This document shows, piece after piece, positions 1 through 8,976 of a DNA stretch of 64,000 nucleotides. The position numbers were made by a program, and so were the translations under genes. Every line of letters begins with the position of its first letter. Position 1 is the first letter of the stretch. The stretch spans positions 17,409 to 81,408 of the forward strand of contig JBKQLU010000008.1 in the NCBI GenBank assembly GCA_052326585.1, given 5' to 3'. The DNA comes from JAPLJC01 sp052326585. GTDB taxonomy: Bacteria; Desulfobacterota; Desulfobaccia; Desulfobaccales; 0-14-0-80-60-11. Below the pieces are notes generated by a model. It was not told the origin of the DNA. It did no database searches and worked only from the letters and a program-made list of their open reading frames with translations.

Positions 1-1
1 G

Positions 2-58
2 ATTTTCCGCTTTGAAGAAGGCCAAGCCGTAGACGTTGATTTAATTGATTACCATTAG
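2..58 (+). CDS. higB: HigB-type toxin, C-terminal end only (cut by window edge)
   Basis: An open frame runs in from the window edge and ends in TAG at 56-58. The visible 18 residues end in DVDLIDYH, which matches the usual C-terminus of HigB/RelE-type mRNA interferases of the killer family. The antitoxin follows 12 bases downstream, in the toxin-first order typical of higBA. Only the tail is visible, so whether the toxin is intact cannot be judged. Confidence 0.7.
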   Translation: MFRFEEGQAVDVDLIDYH

Positions 59-70
59 GAGCAAAGCGCC

Positions 71-373
71 ATGACCATGAAGAGCCCCCCCCATCCGGGC
101 GAGGTTATCCGGGACTTATGCATCAAGCCCCTGGGCTTGACCGTCACGCAGGCCGCCCAGGGACTCGGCGTGGCCCGCAAGACTCTTTCTTTGCTGTTGA
201 ACGGTCATGCGGGCGTTTCCCCGGAAATGGCCGTCAGGTTGTCGCAAGCCTTTGGCCGTAGCCCTGAGAGCTGGCTACAGCTTCAGGTGCAGTATGACAT
301 TGCCCAAGTCAAAAGATCGGCCAAGGAGATCAAAATCAAACCCCTTTGCGACCTGAACGCGCCGCAGCTCTGA
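71..373 (+). CDS. higA: HigA family antitoxin (XRE helix-turn-helix)
   Basis: This 100-residue protein has the HigA layout. It opens with PPHPGEVIRD, followed by a helix-turn-helix at about residues 24-60 (VTQAAQGLGVARKTLSLLLN, then PEMAVRLSQAFG) and the WLQLQ stretch. It should bind and neutralise the HigB toxin encoded just upstream and repress the shared promoter, which lies outside the window. ATG at 71 follows an AGGAG about 10 bases upstream. The gene converges on the ABC permease gene, leaving 62 bases between them. Confidence 0.9.
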   Translation: MTMKSPPHPGEVIRDLCIKPLGLTVTQAAQGLGVARKTLSLLLNGHAGVSPEMAVRLSQAFGRSPESWLQLQVQYDIAQVKRSAKEIKIKPLCDLNAPQL

Positions 374-409
374 GATGATCCGTGACCCAGCCCCCCGCAA
401 AAACCTTTA

Positions 410-427
410 GGGGAGCACGAGCGCCCC
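410..427. terminator. Possible bidirectional terminator
   Basis: A short imperfect inverted repeat (GGGGAGC, loop ACGA, GCGCCCC, one mismatch) lies between the convergent ends of higA and the ABC permease gene. It is followed by a T-rich stretch on the plus strand. The stem is short, so this is tentative. Confidence 0.25.
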
Positions 428-435
428 ATTTCCTT

Positions 436-3036
436 TCATTCCTCCTTCAAAATTGCCGCCAGGTTGGGCCGCAGGGCCCGCCAGGCCGGGTAGGCCGCGG
501 CCCCCAGCCCCAGGCCCATGACCAGCGCCAGGCTCTGCCAGTAGATGCCCGGGGTGAAGTGGAGCATGATGGTCCAGCCGAAGGCCTGCTTGTTAATGAC
601 TAAAATGAGCAGCAGGGAGAGCACCGAGCCGCAGGCGGCGCCCAGGAGGAAACTCAAAAAGCTGGCCAGCCCCGACTCGGTGAGGACCAGGGCGAGAATC
701 TGGCGGCGGGAGGCCCCCACCGCCTGGAGCAGGGCCAACTCCCGCTCCCGTTCCATGATGAGCACCAGGAAGGTGGTGATGATGCCGAAGACCGCCACCG
801 CCACCGCCACCCCCTCCAGGGCGTAGGTCAAGGCGAAGGTCTCATCGAAAATTTTCAGGATTCCCTGGCGCAAATCCCGGTGGGACAGGGCCAGGAGGTG
901 GTAGCGGGCCCCGTACTTCTCCTGCAGCCGGGCCTGCACCTGGGGCAGCCGCCGGGGGTCCTTCAGGTAGAGGCGCACCGCGTTCAGGTGGCGGTCCTGC
1001 CAGAAGCGGCGGAAGAGGCCGATGTCCATCCAGAGGCTGGGGCCGTCGGTGCGGTAGTCATAAAAGACCCCGGCGACCGTGAGTTCCTGGGGCCCCGCCG
1101 GGGTGGGCAGGATGAGGCTGTCCCCTTCCCGGTAATTAAAGGCCTCGGCCAGAGTCTCCGAGATGGCCACCGCCGGCCGGGAAGAGGGGCTGGGAGCTAC
1201 CGGTGCCTGGCCCGCACCCCCCACTCTCTCCATAATCTCTTGCGTCTCCCCCTCCCGGAACCAGAGGCCGCCGTGTTTCGCCAGCACCCCGAAGCTGCCG
1301 CCGATCACCAGGATCTGGCGGCCCCGGAAAGGCAGGCGCACACAGCGGTAGAGATAGATGTCGGCGATCTCCGGGTCCCCTCGCAGCTCCGGGAGGATCT
1401 CCGGGGGCAAGTAGGCGTCGTAGGCTGCGGTGGTGAAGATCGCCGGCCCGAAGAAGATATCCCCGCTGATGGACCGGCTCACCCAGTCGTTGACGGTTTG
1501 CCGGAAGGAGCCGATCATCACGGTTACCGCGATGAGCATTCCCAGGGCGCAGGCCAGGGCGGCGATGCTCACCGCGGTGCGGCTCAGGGAGCCCGCCAGG
1601 TAGCGGCAGCCCAGCGCCGCCGCGGGCCATCTTTGCAAGGGTCTCTGCCAGGCCCGCCCCATCAGAAGGGTGGCCAACGGGGTAAACAGGGCGAAGGCCA
1701 GAAGGATGAGGAAGGCCGCGGCGAAGCCGGGCCAGGGGGGACCGCGGTTGACCCTCACGGCCGCGCCGAGGCCCGCCAGGATCAGGGCGGCGACCCCCCA
1801 GAAAAAGATCCTGCCCGCCCGGCTGCCGATTCTCTCTTCGAGTTCCTGCCGCTGCCATACGGCCCGGAGTTGGGTGCGGGCCGCCTCGCGGGCCGGAAGC
1901 CACGCGGCCGCCAGGGTGGCGGCCAGTGCCAGCCCCCAGGCCTGGAAGACGAGGCCCCAGGCCAGCCGCACCTGGCCGGCCACCACCGGCGTGTACAGGG
2001 AGGTGAGGTTCTGGGTCATAACCGCCAGGCCCCCCCGCGCCAGGCCGACCCCCAGGATCAGGCCGAGTGCGCCTCCCGCCAGGCCGCTCACCAGGCCCTC
2101 GGCCAGAAATAGCCGCAGCACCTGCCCCGGGGTCGCCCCCAGGGTGCGCAGCAGCCCGATCTCCCGGCGCCGCCGCACCACCGACAGGGTCACCGACTGA
2201 TAGATGAGGAACATCCCCACGAACAGGGCGATGGCGCTCAGGATGGCCAGATTGAGGCGATAAGCGGCCACCAGCCCCTGGGTGTGGCTCTCCAGGGCCC
2301 CGGGCCTGACCGCTTCCACCCCGGGAGGCAGCTCTTTTAGAAGCCACCCCGGCGGCCGGGCCTCAGCCGCGGTGGTCGCGAGGTCGATATAGTCCAGAAG
2401 CCCCACCCGGTCCAAAAGCTCCTGGGCCGCAGCTAGGTCCATGAGGAGCACCCCCCCGTTCAGGGGGTAGAGGGAGCTTTTGGAGCGAAATATCCCCTTG
2501 ACGGTGAGACTCTTTCTGGCCGGACCCACCAGGACCGCCAGGGAGTCCCCCATCTTGAGGCCCAGCCGGGTTGCCAGTGGCTGGCTTACCAGAACCGCAT
2601 CGGGGCTGGTGAGGAACTCGACCCAGGCTCTCCGCGACCGGCGCCCCGGCAGTCCCGCCTCCGGCTCAAATTCATAGTCCCGGAAGTCCTTTTCGGAAAA
2701 GGGGTCGATCCCCAGGAGGAGCACCGGTCCCCGGCCAGGGCCGGAGAGCTGCAGGACGCTTTGCACCACCGGGGCCGCCGCCTTGACCCCGGGCAGACGG
2801 CTGAGCCTGCCAAACAGGCTTTCATCCAGGGGCGCCCCTGGGCTTTCCACCCGCCACTGCGCCTTGCCGGCCACCGCACTGACCCCGGCCTGAAAGCTCT
2901 GGATGGCGCTGGCCGCGGCCAGGGAGATGCTGAGATAAACCGCGGTGCCCAGGGCGATGCCGAGAATCCCTAAGAGAGTGCGCCCCGGATACTGGCGGAG
3001 ATGGCGCAGAGGCAGGTGAAAGAGCCAGGGGGTCAT
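436..3036 (-). CDS. FtsX/MacB-family ABC transporter permease (duplicated, long form)
   Basis: An 866-residue inner-membrane permease built as two MacB-type halves. An N-terminal membrane segment (residues about 13-35) precedes a periplasmic MacB_PCD-like domain, then an FtsX block of three helices. A second periplasmic domain and a second FtsX block end the protein (VGASRRQILALVLTESG near the C-terminus). Such proteins use the partner ATPase to drive lipoprotein or envelope-substrate movement. The start at 3036 makes the 4-base ATGA overlap with the ATPase gene; an upstream extension would read into the ATPase gene in another frame. The substrate is unknown. The length fits the long LolC/MacB-like permeases that work without a separate LolE. 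Confidence 0.85.
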   Translation of the reverse strand: MTPWLFHLPLRHLRQYPGRTLLGILGIALGTAVYLSISLAAASAIQSFQAGVSAVAGKAQWRVESPGAPLDESLFGRLSRLPGVKAAAPVVQSVLQLSGPGRGPVLLLGIDPFSEKDFRDYEFEPEAGLPGRRSRRAWVEFLTSPDAVLVSQPLATRLGLKMGDSLAVLVGPARKSLTVKGIFRSKSSLYPLNGGVLLMDLAAAQELLDRVGLLDYIDLATTAAEARPPGWLLKELPPGVEAVRPGALESHTQGLVAAYRLNLAILSAIALFVGMFLIYQSVTLSVVRRRREIGLLRTLGATPGQVLRLFLAEGLVSGLAGGALGLILGVGLARGGLAVMTQNLTSLYTPVVAGQVRLAWGLVFQAWGLALAATLAAAWLPAREAARTQLRAVWQRQELEERIGSRAGRIFFWGVAALILAGLGAAVRVNRGPPWPGFAAAFLILLAFALFTPLATLLMGRAWQRPLQRWPAAALGCRYLAGSLSRTAVSIAALACALGMLIAVTVMIGSFRQTVNDWVSRSISGDIFFGPAIFTTAAYDAYLPPEILPELRGDPEIADIYLYRCVRLPFRGRQILVIGGSFGVLAKHGGLWFREGETQEIMERVGGAGQAPVAPSPSSRPAVAISETLAEAFNYREGDSLILPTPAGPQELTVAGVFYDYRTDGPSLWMDIGLFRRFWQDRHLNAVRLYLKDPRRLPQVQARLQEKYGARYHLLALSHRDLRQGILKIFDETFALTYALEGVAVAVAVFGIITTFLVLIMERERELALLQAVGASRRQILALVLTESGLASFLSFLLGAACGSVLSLLLILVINKQAFGWTIMLHFTPGIYWQSLALVMGLGLGAAAYPAWRALRPNLAAILKEE

Positions 3037-3698
3037 GCCAGGAGCCGGCCGTCCTGCATCTGCAGCACCCGCTGGGCCGCCGCGCCCGCCTCCGGGGCGT
3101 GGCTCACCAGGACCACCGTCTTGTGCCACTGCCGGTTGAGCTCAGAAAAGAGCCGGAGGATTTGGGCCGTGGTCGCGGAATCGAGGTTGCCGGTGGGTTC
3201 ATCCGCCAGAATCACCGCCGGGGAGTTGATCAGGGCCCGGGCGATGGCGGCCCGCTGCATCTCGCCCCCGGAAACCTGGTGGGGCTTGTGCTCCAGGCGC
3301 TCTCCCAGGCCCACCTCCGCCAGCCAGCGGGCCGCTTCTCCCCGGGCCTGGGGCTGGGGCAGGCCCTGGAGCGCCCGGGGCAGGGCCACGTTCTCCACCA
3401 GATTCAGCAAAGGCAGCAGATTAAAAGACTGAAAGACGACTCCCACTCTATCCCGGCGGAAGCGGGTCAGTTCAGGTTCCCGAAGCTGGGCCAGGTCCCG
3501 GCCATCCAGGAGCACCCGGCCCCGGGTAACTTGCTCCAGACCGCCGATGACGTGCAGCAGGGTGCTCTTGCCGCAGCCGCTCTTGCCGGTGATGGCCACA
3601 AATTCGCCGGAGGCGATCTTCAGGTCCACCCCCCGGAGGGCCAGGATCTCCTCGGACCCTCGCCGGTAAACCTTGCTCACCCCTTCAAGTTGGATCAC
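3033..3698 (-). CDS. ABC transporter ATP-binding protein (LolD/MacB-like)
   Basis: A 221-residue ATPase with all core motifs: Walker A GKSGCGKST at 38-46, Q-loop Gln90, signature SGGEMQ at 143-148, Walker B VILADEP at 162-168 and a switch histidine in LVSHAPE. The size and the NLLPLLN and EPTGNLDS signatures are those of the LolD/MacB/FtsE group. It is first in a two-gene operon with the permease and overlaps it by 4 bases, so the two should be translated together. Exporter of lipoproteins or another envelope substrate is the likely role. Confidence 0.92.
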   Translation of the reverse strand: MIQLEGVSKVYRRGSEEILALRGVDLKIASGEFVAITGKSGCGKSTLLHVIGGLEQVTRGRVLLDGRDLAQLREPELTRFRRDRVGVVFQSFNLLPLLNLVENVALPRALQGLPQPQARGEAARWLAEVGLGERLEHKPHQVSGGEMQRAAIARALINSPAVILADEPTGNLDSATTAQILRLFSELNRQWHKTVVLVSHAPEAGAAAQRVLQMQDGRLLA

Positions 3699-3922
3699 TA
3701 TTGCCTCTCTCCTGCAAGGGATTTTCTTATATTTTTATATAGTAATCACCGCCCCCCGATTTTAAAGTTCCCTGGCCACTTACCGATAAAACCTGCCTGG
3801 TTATCCAGGCGATCGCCAGGGTTGGGGAAAACACCCGACCTTTTCCAAAGGTTCCCGGAGTATCCGGCGAATAGATAAATGGCGGGGCGCCTGAAGTCAC
3901 GGACCCCGCGGCAGGCCTTCCC

Positions 3923-5017
3923 TTAAGCGGCGGAAAAGACCCGGCTATCCAGCCGGCGGGCCAATTCCCCTTCATCCGGGATAAAGCCAAAGACCTCCCG
4001 CCAGACCCGGGGGCTTTCCATGCAGAGATAGAGCTGGACCCCCGGGGCGGCCTCCTCCAACCACTGGCGCAGGCGGCCGTACATCTCCACCCGCAGGTCC
4101 TTGAAATAGCGGAGCTTGCCGTCCGGGGCCCGCACCATCTCCTGGGCCGCCCAGCGGCTGCCGGGAAAACGTTGGTGGATCAGGGGCCGCAAGGCCGGCG
4201 GAAAGCGCAGCCCCCCCAGGCTGATCCAGGCGATGTCCCGGGACGGCGCCGCTTCTCCCAGGGCCGCCACCGTGCGCTGGTAAGCTGCTTCCCAGCCGGG
4301 GAAATAGATCAGGGGATCGAAGTGGAAGGCCACCCGAAAGCCCGCGGCCGCGGCCGCGGTTGCCGCCTGAAGCCGCGCCTTCAGCGGGGCTGAAAACCTC
4401 TCGGCTTCCCGGACCACCTCTTCGGGATTAAGAGACCAGGCAAAGACCACCTGGGGGTTAGGACCCAGGGACAGCAACCCTCCCAGGTCCTGGGCCTTGC
4501 TCTTGATCTCCAAAGCCGCCCGCCGGCCTTTGAACCAGGGGATCAGCCGTTGGTTGAGCCCCATGAGGGAATCGAGGGCCAGGCTGTCCCCGAATTCCCC
4601 GGTGCCCAGGCGCCAGCCGGCCCCGGGCCCGGCTTGCCAGCCGGCCTCCAGCTCCTCCAGCAAATCCTCCAGGTTGACGAAGATGGTGATGGCCGGCGTA
4701 TTAACATAACCCTGGAGGACGCAATAGCTGCAATCCATGGGGCAGTTGAGCGCCACCTGCAGCACCTGGTAGCCGCAGCAGAGGTAATCTTTGGTCCCGG
4801 GACAGGGGCGCCGGAAAGGCCCCTTTTGCACCGCCAGCAGCAGGGTAGTCTTGGCCTCCGGGAGCCAGCGGGCCCGTTCGTGCTCCGGGGCCTGCAAGGC
4901 CCGGCGATCCTCGATGACCGTCACCGGCAGGTGGCGCAGCCGCACCAGGATGCGCCGGGCCATCTGGTAATCCCGGGCCCCTGCCTCGAGCCAAATCCGG
5001 CGGATGCGCCTGAGCAT
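3923..5017 (-). CDS. SPL-like radical SAM protein (spore photoproduct lyase family)
   Basis: A 364-residue protein with a CxxxCxxC cluster motif at C92, C96 and C99 (CPMDCSYC), which should hold a 4Fe-4S cluster for SAM cleavage. The following YVNTPAITIFVN, the GTGEFGDSLALDSL segment and the C-terminal LCMESPRVW are typical of the SplB/COG1533 family. The usual SplB hydrogen-donor cysteine (Cys141 in Bacillus) falls in the GTGEFGDS region, where no cysteine is seen, so DNA thymine-dimer repair should not be assumed. Start at 5017 was chosen for a GGAGG eight bases upstream; a longer frame upstream is low-complexity and unlike the family. Confidence 0.82.
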   Translation of the reverse strand: MLRRIRRIWLEAGARDYQMARRILVRLRHLPVTVIEDRRALQAPEHERARWLPEAKTTLLLAVQKGPFRRPCPGTKDYLCCGYQVLQVALNCPMDCSYCVLQGYVNTPAITIFVNLEDLLEELEAGWQAGPGAGWRLGTGEFGDSLALDSLMGLNQRLIPWFKGRRAALEIKSKAQDLGGLLSLGPNPQVVFAWSLNPEEVVREAERFSAPLKARLQAATAAAAAGFRVAFHFDPLIYFPGWEAAYQRTVAALGEAAPSRDIAWISLGGLRFPPALRPLIHQRFPGSRWAAQEMVRAPDGKLRYFKDLRVEMYGRLRQWLEEAAPGVQLYLCMESPRVWREVFGFIPDEGELARRLDSRVFSAA

Positions 5018-5130
5018 AGACCTGGCCTCCAGCGGCTCTCCGAGGTTTCGAACCTGGCCATGGCGGTGGGCGGTGGCCGGGGCTGGGTGAACACCCGGCC
5101 GCGGCCACCTCGGTTTCTTCAGGAATGGAA

Positions 5131-7956
5131 TTACAGGGATTTGGACCTGGCGGCCTGGCCCCGTTTTTCCTTGATGACCGCGTGCGCCGCGGCCATGCGG
5201 GCGATGGGGATGCGCATCGGCGCGCACGACACGTAGTTGAGGCCGATGCGGTGGCAAAACTCGACGGCTTGAGGCACGCCGCCGTGTTCACCACAGATGC
5301 CGATCTTCAGGTCGGGGCGGACCTTGCGCCCTTCGCGCACCGCGAGCTCCATGAGCCAGCCGACCCCCAACTCATCCAGGGTCTCGAAGGGGTTGTCCCT
5401 CAGGATGCCCACGGTGTTGTAAATGGGCAGGAACTTGTTTTCCGCGTCTTCCCGGGAGAAGGAGAAGGTCCCCTGGGTGAGGTCGTTGGTGCCGAATGAG
5501 AAGAACTCCGCGGTTTGCGCCAACATGCCGGCCCGGACGCAGGACCGGACAATTTCTATCATGGTGCCGAATTTGTATTTGATCTTGATATTGTAACGCT
5601 TTTCCACCTCCTGGTGGATCTTCTCCACCCGGGGCTTCACCCAGACCAGCTCCTGGCGGGTGCAGACATTGGGCACCATGATCTCCGGGCGGGCCTCGAT
5701 CTTGTTGCGCAGGGCCAGGGCCGCGGCCTCGAAGATGGCCTGGATCTGCATGTCATAGATTTCCGGAAAGGAGATGCCGCAGCGCACCCCCCGGTTCCCC
5801 AGCATGGGGTTGTATTCGTAAAGTACCCGCACCCGGCGCAGCATGTGCTCTTTATCATGCAGGATTTTCTGGTCCACGCCATTGGCCTTGAACTCGCTGA
5901 GCTCCCGGGTGACCGTCTCAATGGAGGGCACGTGTTGATAAAGATCCGGACCCAGCAAGGTGACGGTGCCGGGGAGTTGCTCCAGGGCGTTGATCATCTG
6001 GCTAAACTCCCTGAGGCGGCTGATTTCGTTGAGAAGCTCTTCAATGCTGGGCAGAAATTCGTGCAGCGGCGGGTCCAGCAGCCGGATGGTGACCGGCAGG
6101 CCGTCCATGGTCTTGAAGATCTCCAGGAAATCGGCGCGCTGCATGGGCATAAGCTTGTCCGCCCAGGCCTTGCGCTCCTGGGGCGTTTCCGCCAGGATCA
6201 TGCTGCGCATCAGGGGCAGGCGCTCAGCCGCGTTGAACATGCGCTCGGTGCGGCACAGGCCGATGCCTTTGGCCCCATGATGCTTGGCCTTGGACGCCAT
6301 ATCCGGGGTATCGGCGTTGGCCCACACCTCCAGTTTGGCCTCCTTGTCGGCCCAGTCCATCAGGGTGCCCAAATCCTTGGGCAGCTCCGGATCGAGCATG
6401 GGCACCGGTCCCGCGAAAAAGTTGCCATTGGTGCCGTCGATGGTGACTATGTCCCCTTCCTTGATGACCACCTTGCCCACTCGGGCCTCTTTCAGGTCAT
6501 AGTTGATGTCCAGGCCTTCCGCCCCGGAGACGCAGGGTTTGCCCATGCCCCGGGCCACCACCGCGGCATGGGAGGTCTTGCCGCCCCGGCTGGTGAGAAT
6601 CCCCTGCGCCGCGAAAAACCCGTGAATATCCTCAGGTTTGGTCTCGATGCGGGTCAGGATGATCTTCTCCCCTTCTTTTCCCAGGCGCTCCGCCTGGTCG
6701 GCGTCAAAGACCACCTTCCCGGTGGCCGCGCCTGGAGAGGCCGAAATGCCCGTGGCCAGCGGCTCGATCTTGGCATGGGGGTCGATGCGCCGGTGCAGAA
6801 ACTGCTCCAGCAGGCCCGGCTCTATCCGCAGCAGGGCCTCCTCTTCGTTAATGAGTCCTTCCTTCTCCATGTCCACCGAGGTCCTGCATAAGGCCCAGGC
6901 GTTCATCTTGGCGTTGCGGGTCTGCAGCATGTAGAGCTTGCCCCGCTCGATGGTGAACTCGATGTCCTGCACCTCCCGGTAGTGCTTCTCCAGGATGCCC
7001 CGCAACTTTTCCAGTTCCCGGTAGATGGCCGGCATGTCGATGCGCAGCTCCTTCAGGGGGCGGGGGGTGCGAATGCCGGCGACCACGTCCTCGCCCTGGG
7101 CGTTGATCAGATAATCGCCGTAAAGGAGGTTCTCTCCGGTCCCCGGGTCCCGGGTGAAGCCCACCCCGGTGGCGCAGTCATTGCCCATATTGCCAAAGAC
7201 CATGGTGCAGATATTCACCGCGGTGCCGTTGGCCAGGTCCGGGGTGATGTTGAACTGGCGGCGGTAATCCACCGCCCGTTTCCCCATCCAGGATTTGAAG
7301 ATCCCTTCGATGGCGATCAGCAACTGGGCCCAGGGGTCGTGCGGGAAAGGCCGGCCGGTGGTCTTTTGGATATATTCCTTAAAGCGCTCCCGGACCTGGG
7401 ACAAGGCCTCCGCGGAAAGCTCGGTGTCCAGGATGGCGCCCTGCTCCTTTTTCACTTCCTCAAATATTTCATCAAACCCGGCATCCTGCGCCCCCAGGCC
7501 AATCTTGCCAAAGAGTTGCAGAAAGCGGCGATGGACGTCGTTGACGAAGCGTTCGTCCCCGGTCAGGGCGATCATGCCTTGGGCGGTCTCGTCATTGAGT
7601 CCCAGGTTGAGGATGGTATCCATCATCCCCGGCATGGAGAGGGCGGAACCGGACCGCACCGAGATCAGCAGGGGGTTTTTCGGGTCGCCAAAACCTTTAC
7701 CGGTCTTTTTCTCCAAGGCTTCCATATAATCGTGCACTTCATCCATCAAACCTACCGGCATATGCGAACCCTGGCCAAAATAATCGAGGTTGGCCTCCGT
7801 GGTGATACAGAACCCCGGCGGCACCTGCAGCCCGATCTGGGTCATGGTGCATAACCCGGCGCCCTTACCACCCAACAGCTTCTTATTGGTGCCATCGCCT
7901 TCCTCGAAGGCATAGCAATAACGTTTGGTTGCCGCCTTTTGCGTTTGCTTCGCCAT
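5131..7956 (-). CDS. ppdK: Pyruvate, phosphate dikinase
   Basis: Interconverts pyruvate, ATP and phosphate with PEP, AMP and pyrophosphate in the cytosol. The N-terminal ATP-grasp domain starts with the KKLLGGKGAGL loop. The swivelling phosphohistidine domain has TSRGGKTSHAAVV with the catalytic His at 463. The C-terminal PEP/pyruvate barrel has GTNDLTQ and the active-site Cys at 888 in GICGEHGG. At 941 residues it is about 60 longer than most bacterial enzymes. The extra length seems to lie at about 637-702, between the DPPLHEFLP and EYNPMLGNRG motifs. ATG at 7956 follows AAGGAG nine bases upstream. With PckA in the same window it points to an active PEP/pyruvate node. Confidence 0.96.
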   Translation of the reverse strand: MAKQTQKAATKRYCYAFEEGDGTNKKLLGGKGAGLCTMTQIGLQVPPGFCITTEANLDYFGQGSHMPVGLMDEVHDYMEALEKKTGKGFGDPKNPLLISVRSGSALSMPGMMDTILNLGLNDETAQGMIALTGDERFVNDVHRRFLQLFGKIGLGAQDAGFDEIFEEVKKEQGAILDTELSAEALSQVRERFKEYIQKTTGRPFPHDPWAQLLIAIEGIFKSWMGKRAVDYRRQFNITPDLANGTAVNICTMVFGNMGNDCATGVGFTRDPGTGENLLYGDYLINAQGEDVVAGIRTPRPLKELRIDMPAIYRELEKLRGILEKHYREVQDIEFTIERGKLYMLQTRNAKMNAWALCRTSVDMEKEGLINEEEALLRIEPGLLEQFLHRRIDPHAKIEPLATGISASPGAATGKVVFDADQAERLGKEGEKIILTRIETKPEDIHGFFAAQGILTSRGGKTSHAAVVARGMGKPCVSGAEGLDINYDLKEARVGKVVIKEGDIVTIDGTNGNFFAGPVPMLDPELPKDLGTLMDWADKEAKLEVWANADTPDMASKAKHHGAKGIGLCRTERMFNAAERLPLMRSMILAETPQERKAWADKLMPMQRADFLEIFKTMDGLPVTIRLLDPPLHEFLPSIEELLNEISRLREFSQMINALEQLPGTVTLLGPDLYQHVPSIETVTRELSEFKANGVDQKILHDKEHMLRRVRVLYEYNPMLGNRGVRCGISFPEIYDMQIQAIFEAAALALRNKIEARPEIMVPNVCTRQELVWVKPRVEKIHQEVEKRYNIKIKYKFGTMIEIVRSCVRAGMLAQTAEFFSFGTNDLTQGTFSFSREDAENKFLPIYNTVGILRDNPFETLDELGVGWLMELAVREGRKVRPDLKIGICGEHGGVPQAVEFCHRIGLNYVSCAPMRIPIARMAAAHAVIKEKRGQAARSKSL

Positions 7957-8035
7957 TTCGCCATTCTCCTTGGTAGTCTCTAAGTGAGCCGCTCTCGGAT
8001 TTAACTTTGTAGGTGATTTCTTTACAGGTAAGCTA

Positions 8036-8063
8036 CATATAATGCCTTTTTAAAAAATTTCAA
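8036..8063 (-). promoter_or_regulatory. Candidate sigma-70-type promoter for ppdK
   Basis: On the minus strand, TTGAAA (8058-8063) is followed after 16 bases by TATATG (8036-8041), about 80 bases upstream of the ppdK start. The -35 matches 5 of 6 consensus bases and the -10 matches 4 of 6. The region is clearly AT-rich against its surroundings. Confidence 0.4.
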
Positions 8064-8154
8064 ACGGAAAATGCATTCCGGCCCGGCCGGGTCCAGGCGG
8101 GGCGCCGGCCGCAGCCTGGATGGCCCGGGAATTCCTGGGAATTTCCGGGATCTT

Positions 8155-8163
8155 TGCTATAAT
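8155..8163 (+). promoter_or_regulatory. Extended -10 promoter element
   Basis: TGCTATAAT is a perfect extended -10 element, 86 bases upstream of the small gene at 8249. No good -35 is seen 17 bases further upstream, as is common for extended -10 promoters. Confidence 0.5.
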
Positions 8164-8248
8164 TTTTATTTTAGCCTGGGCGCGGGGTTCCCGGGCCGGG
8201 TCGCGGCCCGCCTGGACAGCCCTGCAGCAAGACCCGGAAGGATAGATC

Positions 8249-8602
8249 ATGACGCTGCCGATAGAATTCGACTTCACGGTGCGGGAAGACCGGCACGGCA
8301 CCTCATTTGAAGGCATTGAAGCCGGACCACGGGACCGGGAGGGGGCCCTCAACCTCCACTTACGGCTGGCCCGGGACCACCTGGTTTTGAACCTCTGGCC
8401 GGTACGGGGCGACCTGGCCGGGGTGGCGGAGCGCCTGGCCCGGCTCCTGGGGCCGCCCAGCTCGCCCCCGGCGATCTGCGGCTTCGGGGACTGCATGGAC
8501 GATGACAAGGACGCCCCCCAACAGTCCACCCTGTGGGAATTCGACCCGGCCCGCCGCCCGGAAATCCTGGAGAAGATCAAGGCCTTTTTGGGCCTGCCGT
8601 AG
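8249..8602 (+). CDS. Conserved-looking hypothetical protein, 117 aa
   Basis: I do not recognise the family. The protein is soluble, acidic, and has no signal peptide or membrane segment. It alternates short beta-like stretches (IEFDFTV, LNLHLRLARDHLVLNLWPV) with a helical middle and ends in a helix (PEILEKIKAFLGLP). Support for a real gene comes from GGAAGGA six bases before ATG 8249, a perfect extended -10 element 86 bases upstream, and a codon pattern like neighbouring genes. It is divergent from ppdK, but nothing visible links their functions. Confidence 0.65.
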   Translation: MTLPIEFDFTVREDRHGTSFEGIEAGPRDREGALNLHLRLARDHLVLNLWPVRGDLAGVAERLARLLGPPSSPPAICGFGDCMDDDKDAPQQSTLWEFDPARRPEILEKIKAFLGLP

Positions 8603-8976
8603 ATTGGCCCCGGAGACGCTCCCCCGGCGCCGTGGGGAGAAAAGAAGTCCGGGCCCCAAGACTGGTCCCATTAGCCCCCCAGGACCGCGGCCGATTCAGC
8701 GGCCGGCGCAACCTGATTTCACTGTCATCCTGAACGAAGTGAAGGATCTCAAGTCCAGAAAAATACGAGATTCTTCGCTTCGCTCAGAATGACATTTTTT
8801 GAACAATAATGGGTTTTGCAATAGCCTCCAGGGGGTTGGAGCTTTTGAGCACCCGGCGTCCTGGCCATAACCTCAGAACCAATCCCCGGCTTCCAGCCAA
8901 GCGCGACTTGGATCATCCAGACCTTTATGAAAATTTGCGGGAAATTGCGGAAAACCTTAGCTCCTTCCGGCACCTC
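8603..8976. other. Intergenic region between convergent genes
   Basis: This stretch holds the 70-bp palindrome at 8724-8793 and otherwise no supported gene. Short frames here have no ribosome binding site and no family signature. Confidence 0.6.
8724..8793. repeat. 70-bp palindromic (MITE-like) interspersed repeat, copy A
   Basis: Two 26-base arms, 8724-8749 and 8768-8793, are inverted copies of each other with 22 of 26 positions matching, around an 18-base loop. Each arm carries the GTCATYCTGARCGAAG core. A rearranged copy of the same sequence lies at 11770-11857. The element has no coding capacity. Confidence 0.8.

Noticed and set aside
880..2112. A 410-codon open frame on the plus strand
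   Set aside because: It is antisense to the ABC permease gene, with Gly/Pro/His/Arg-rich nonsense composition.
5515..6891. A 458-codon open frame on the plus strand
   Set aside because: It is antisense to ppdK and has no domain features.
8724..8793. The palindrome considered as a transcription terminator for the gene ending at 8602
   Set aside because: It is far from the gene end, has long mismatched arms and a second related copy elsewhere, so an interspersed repeat explains it better.
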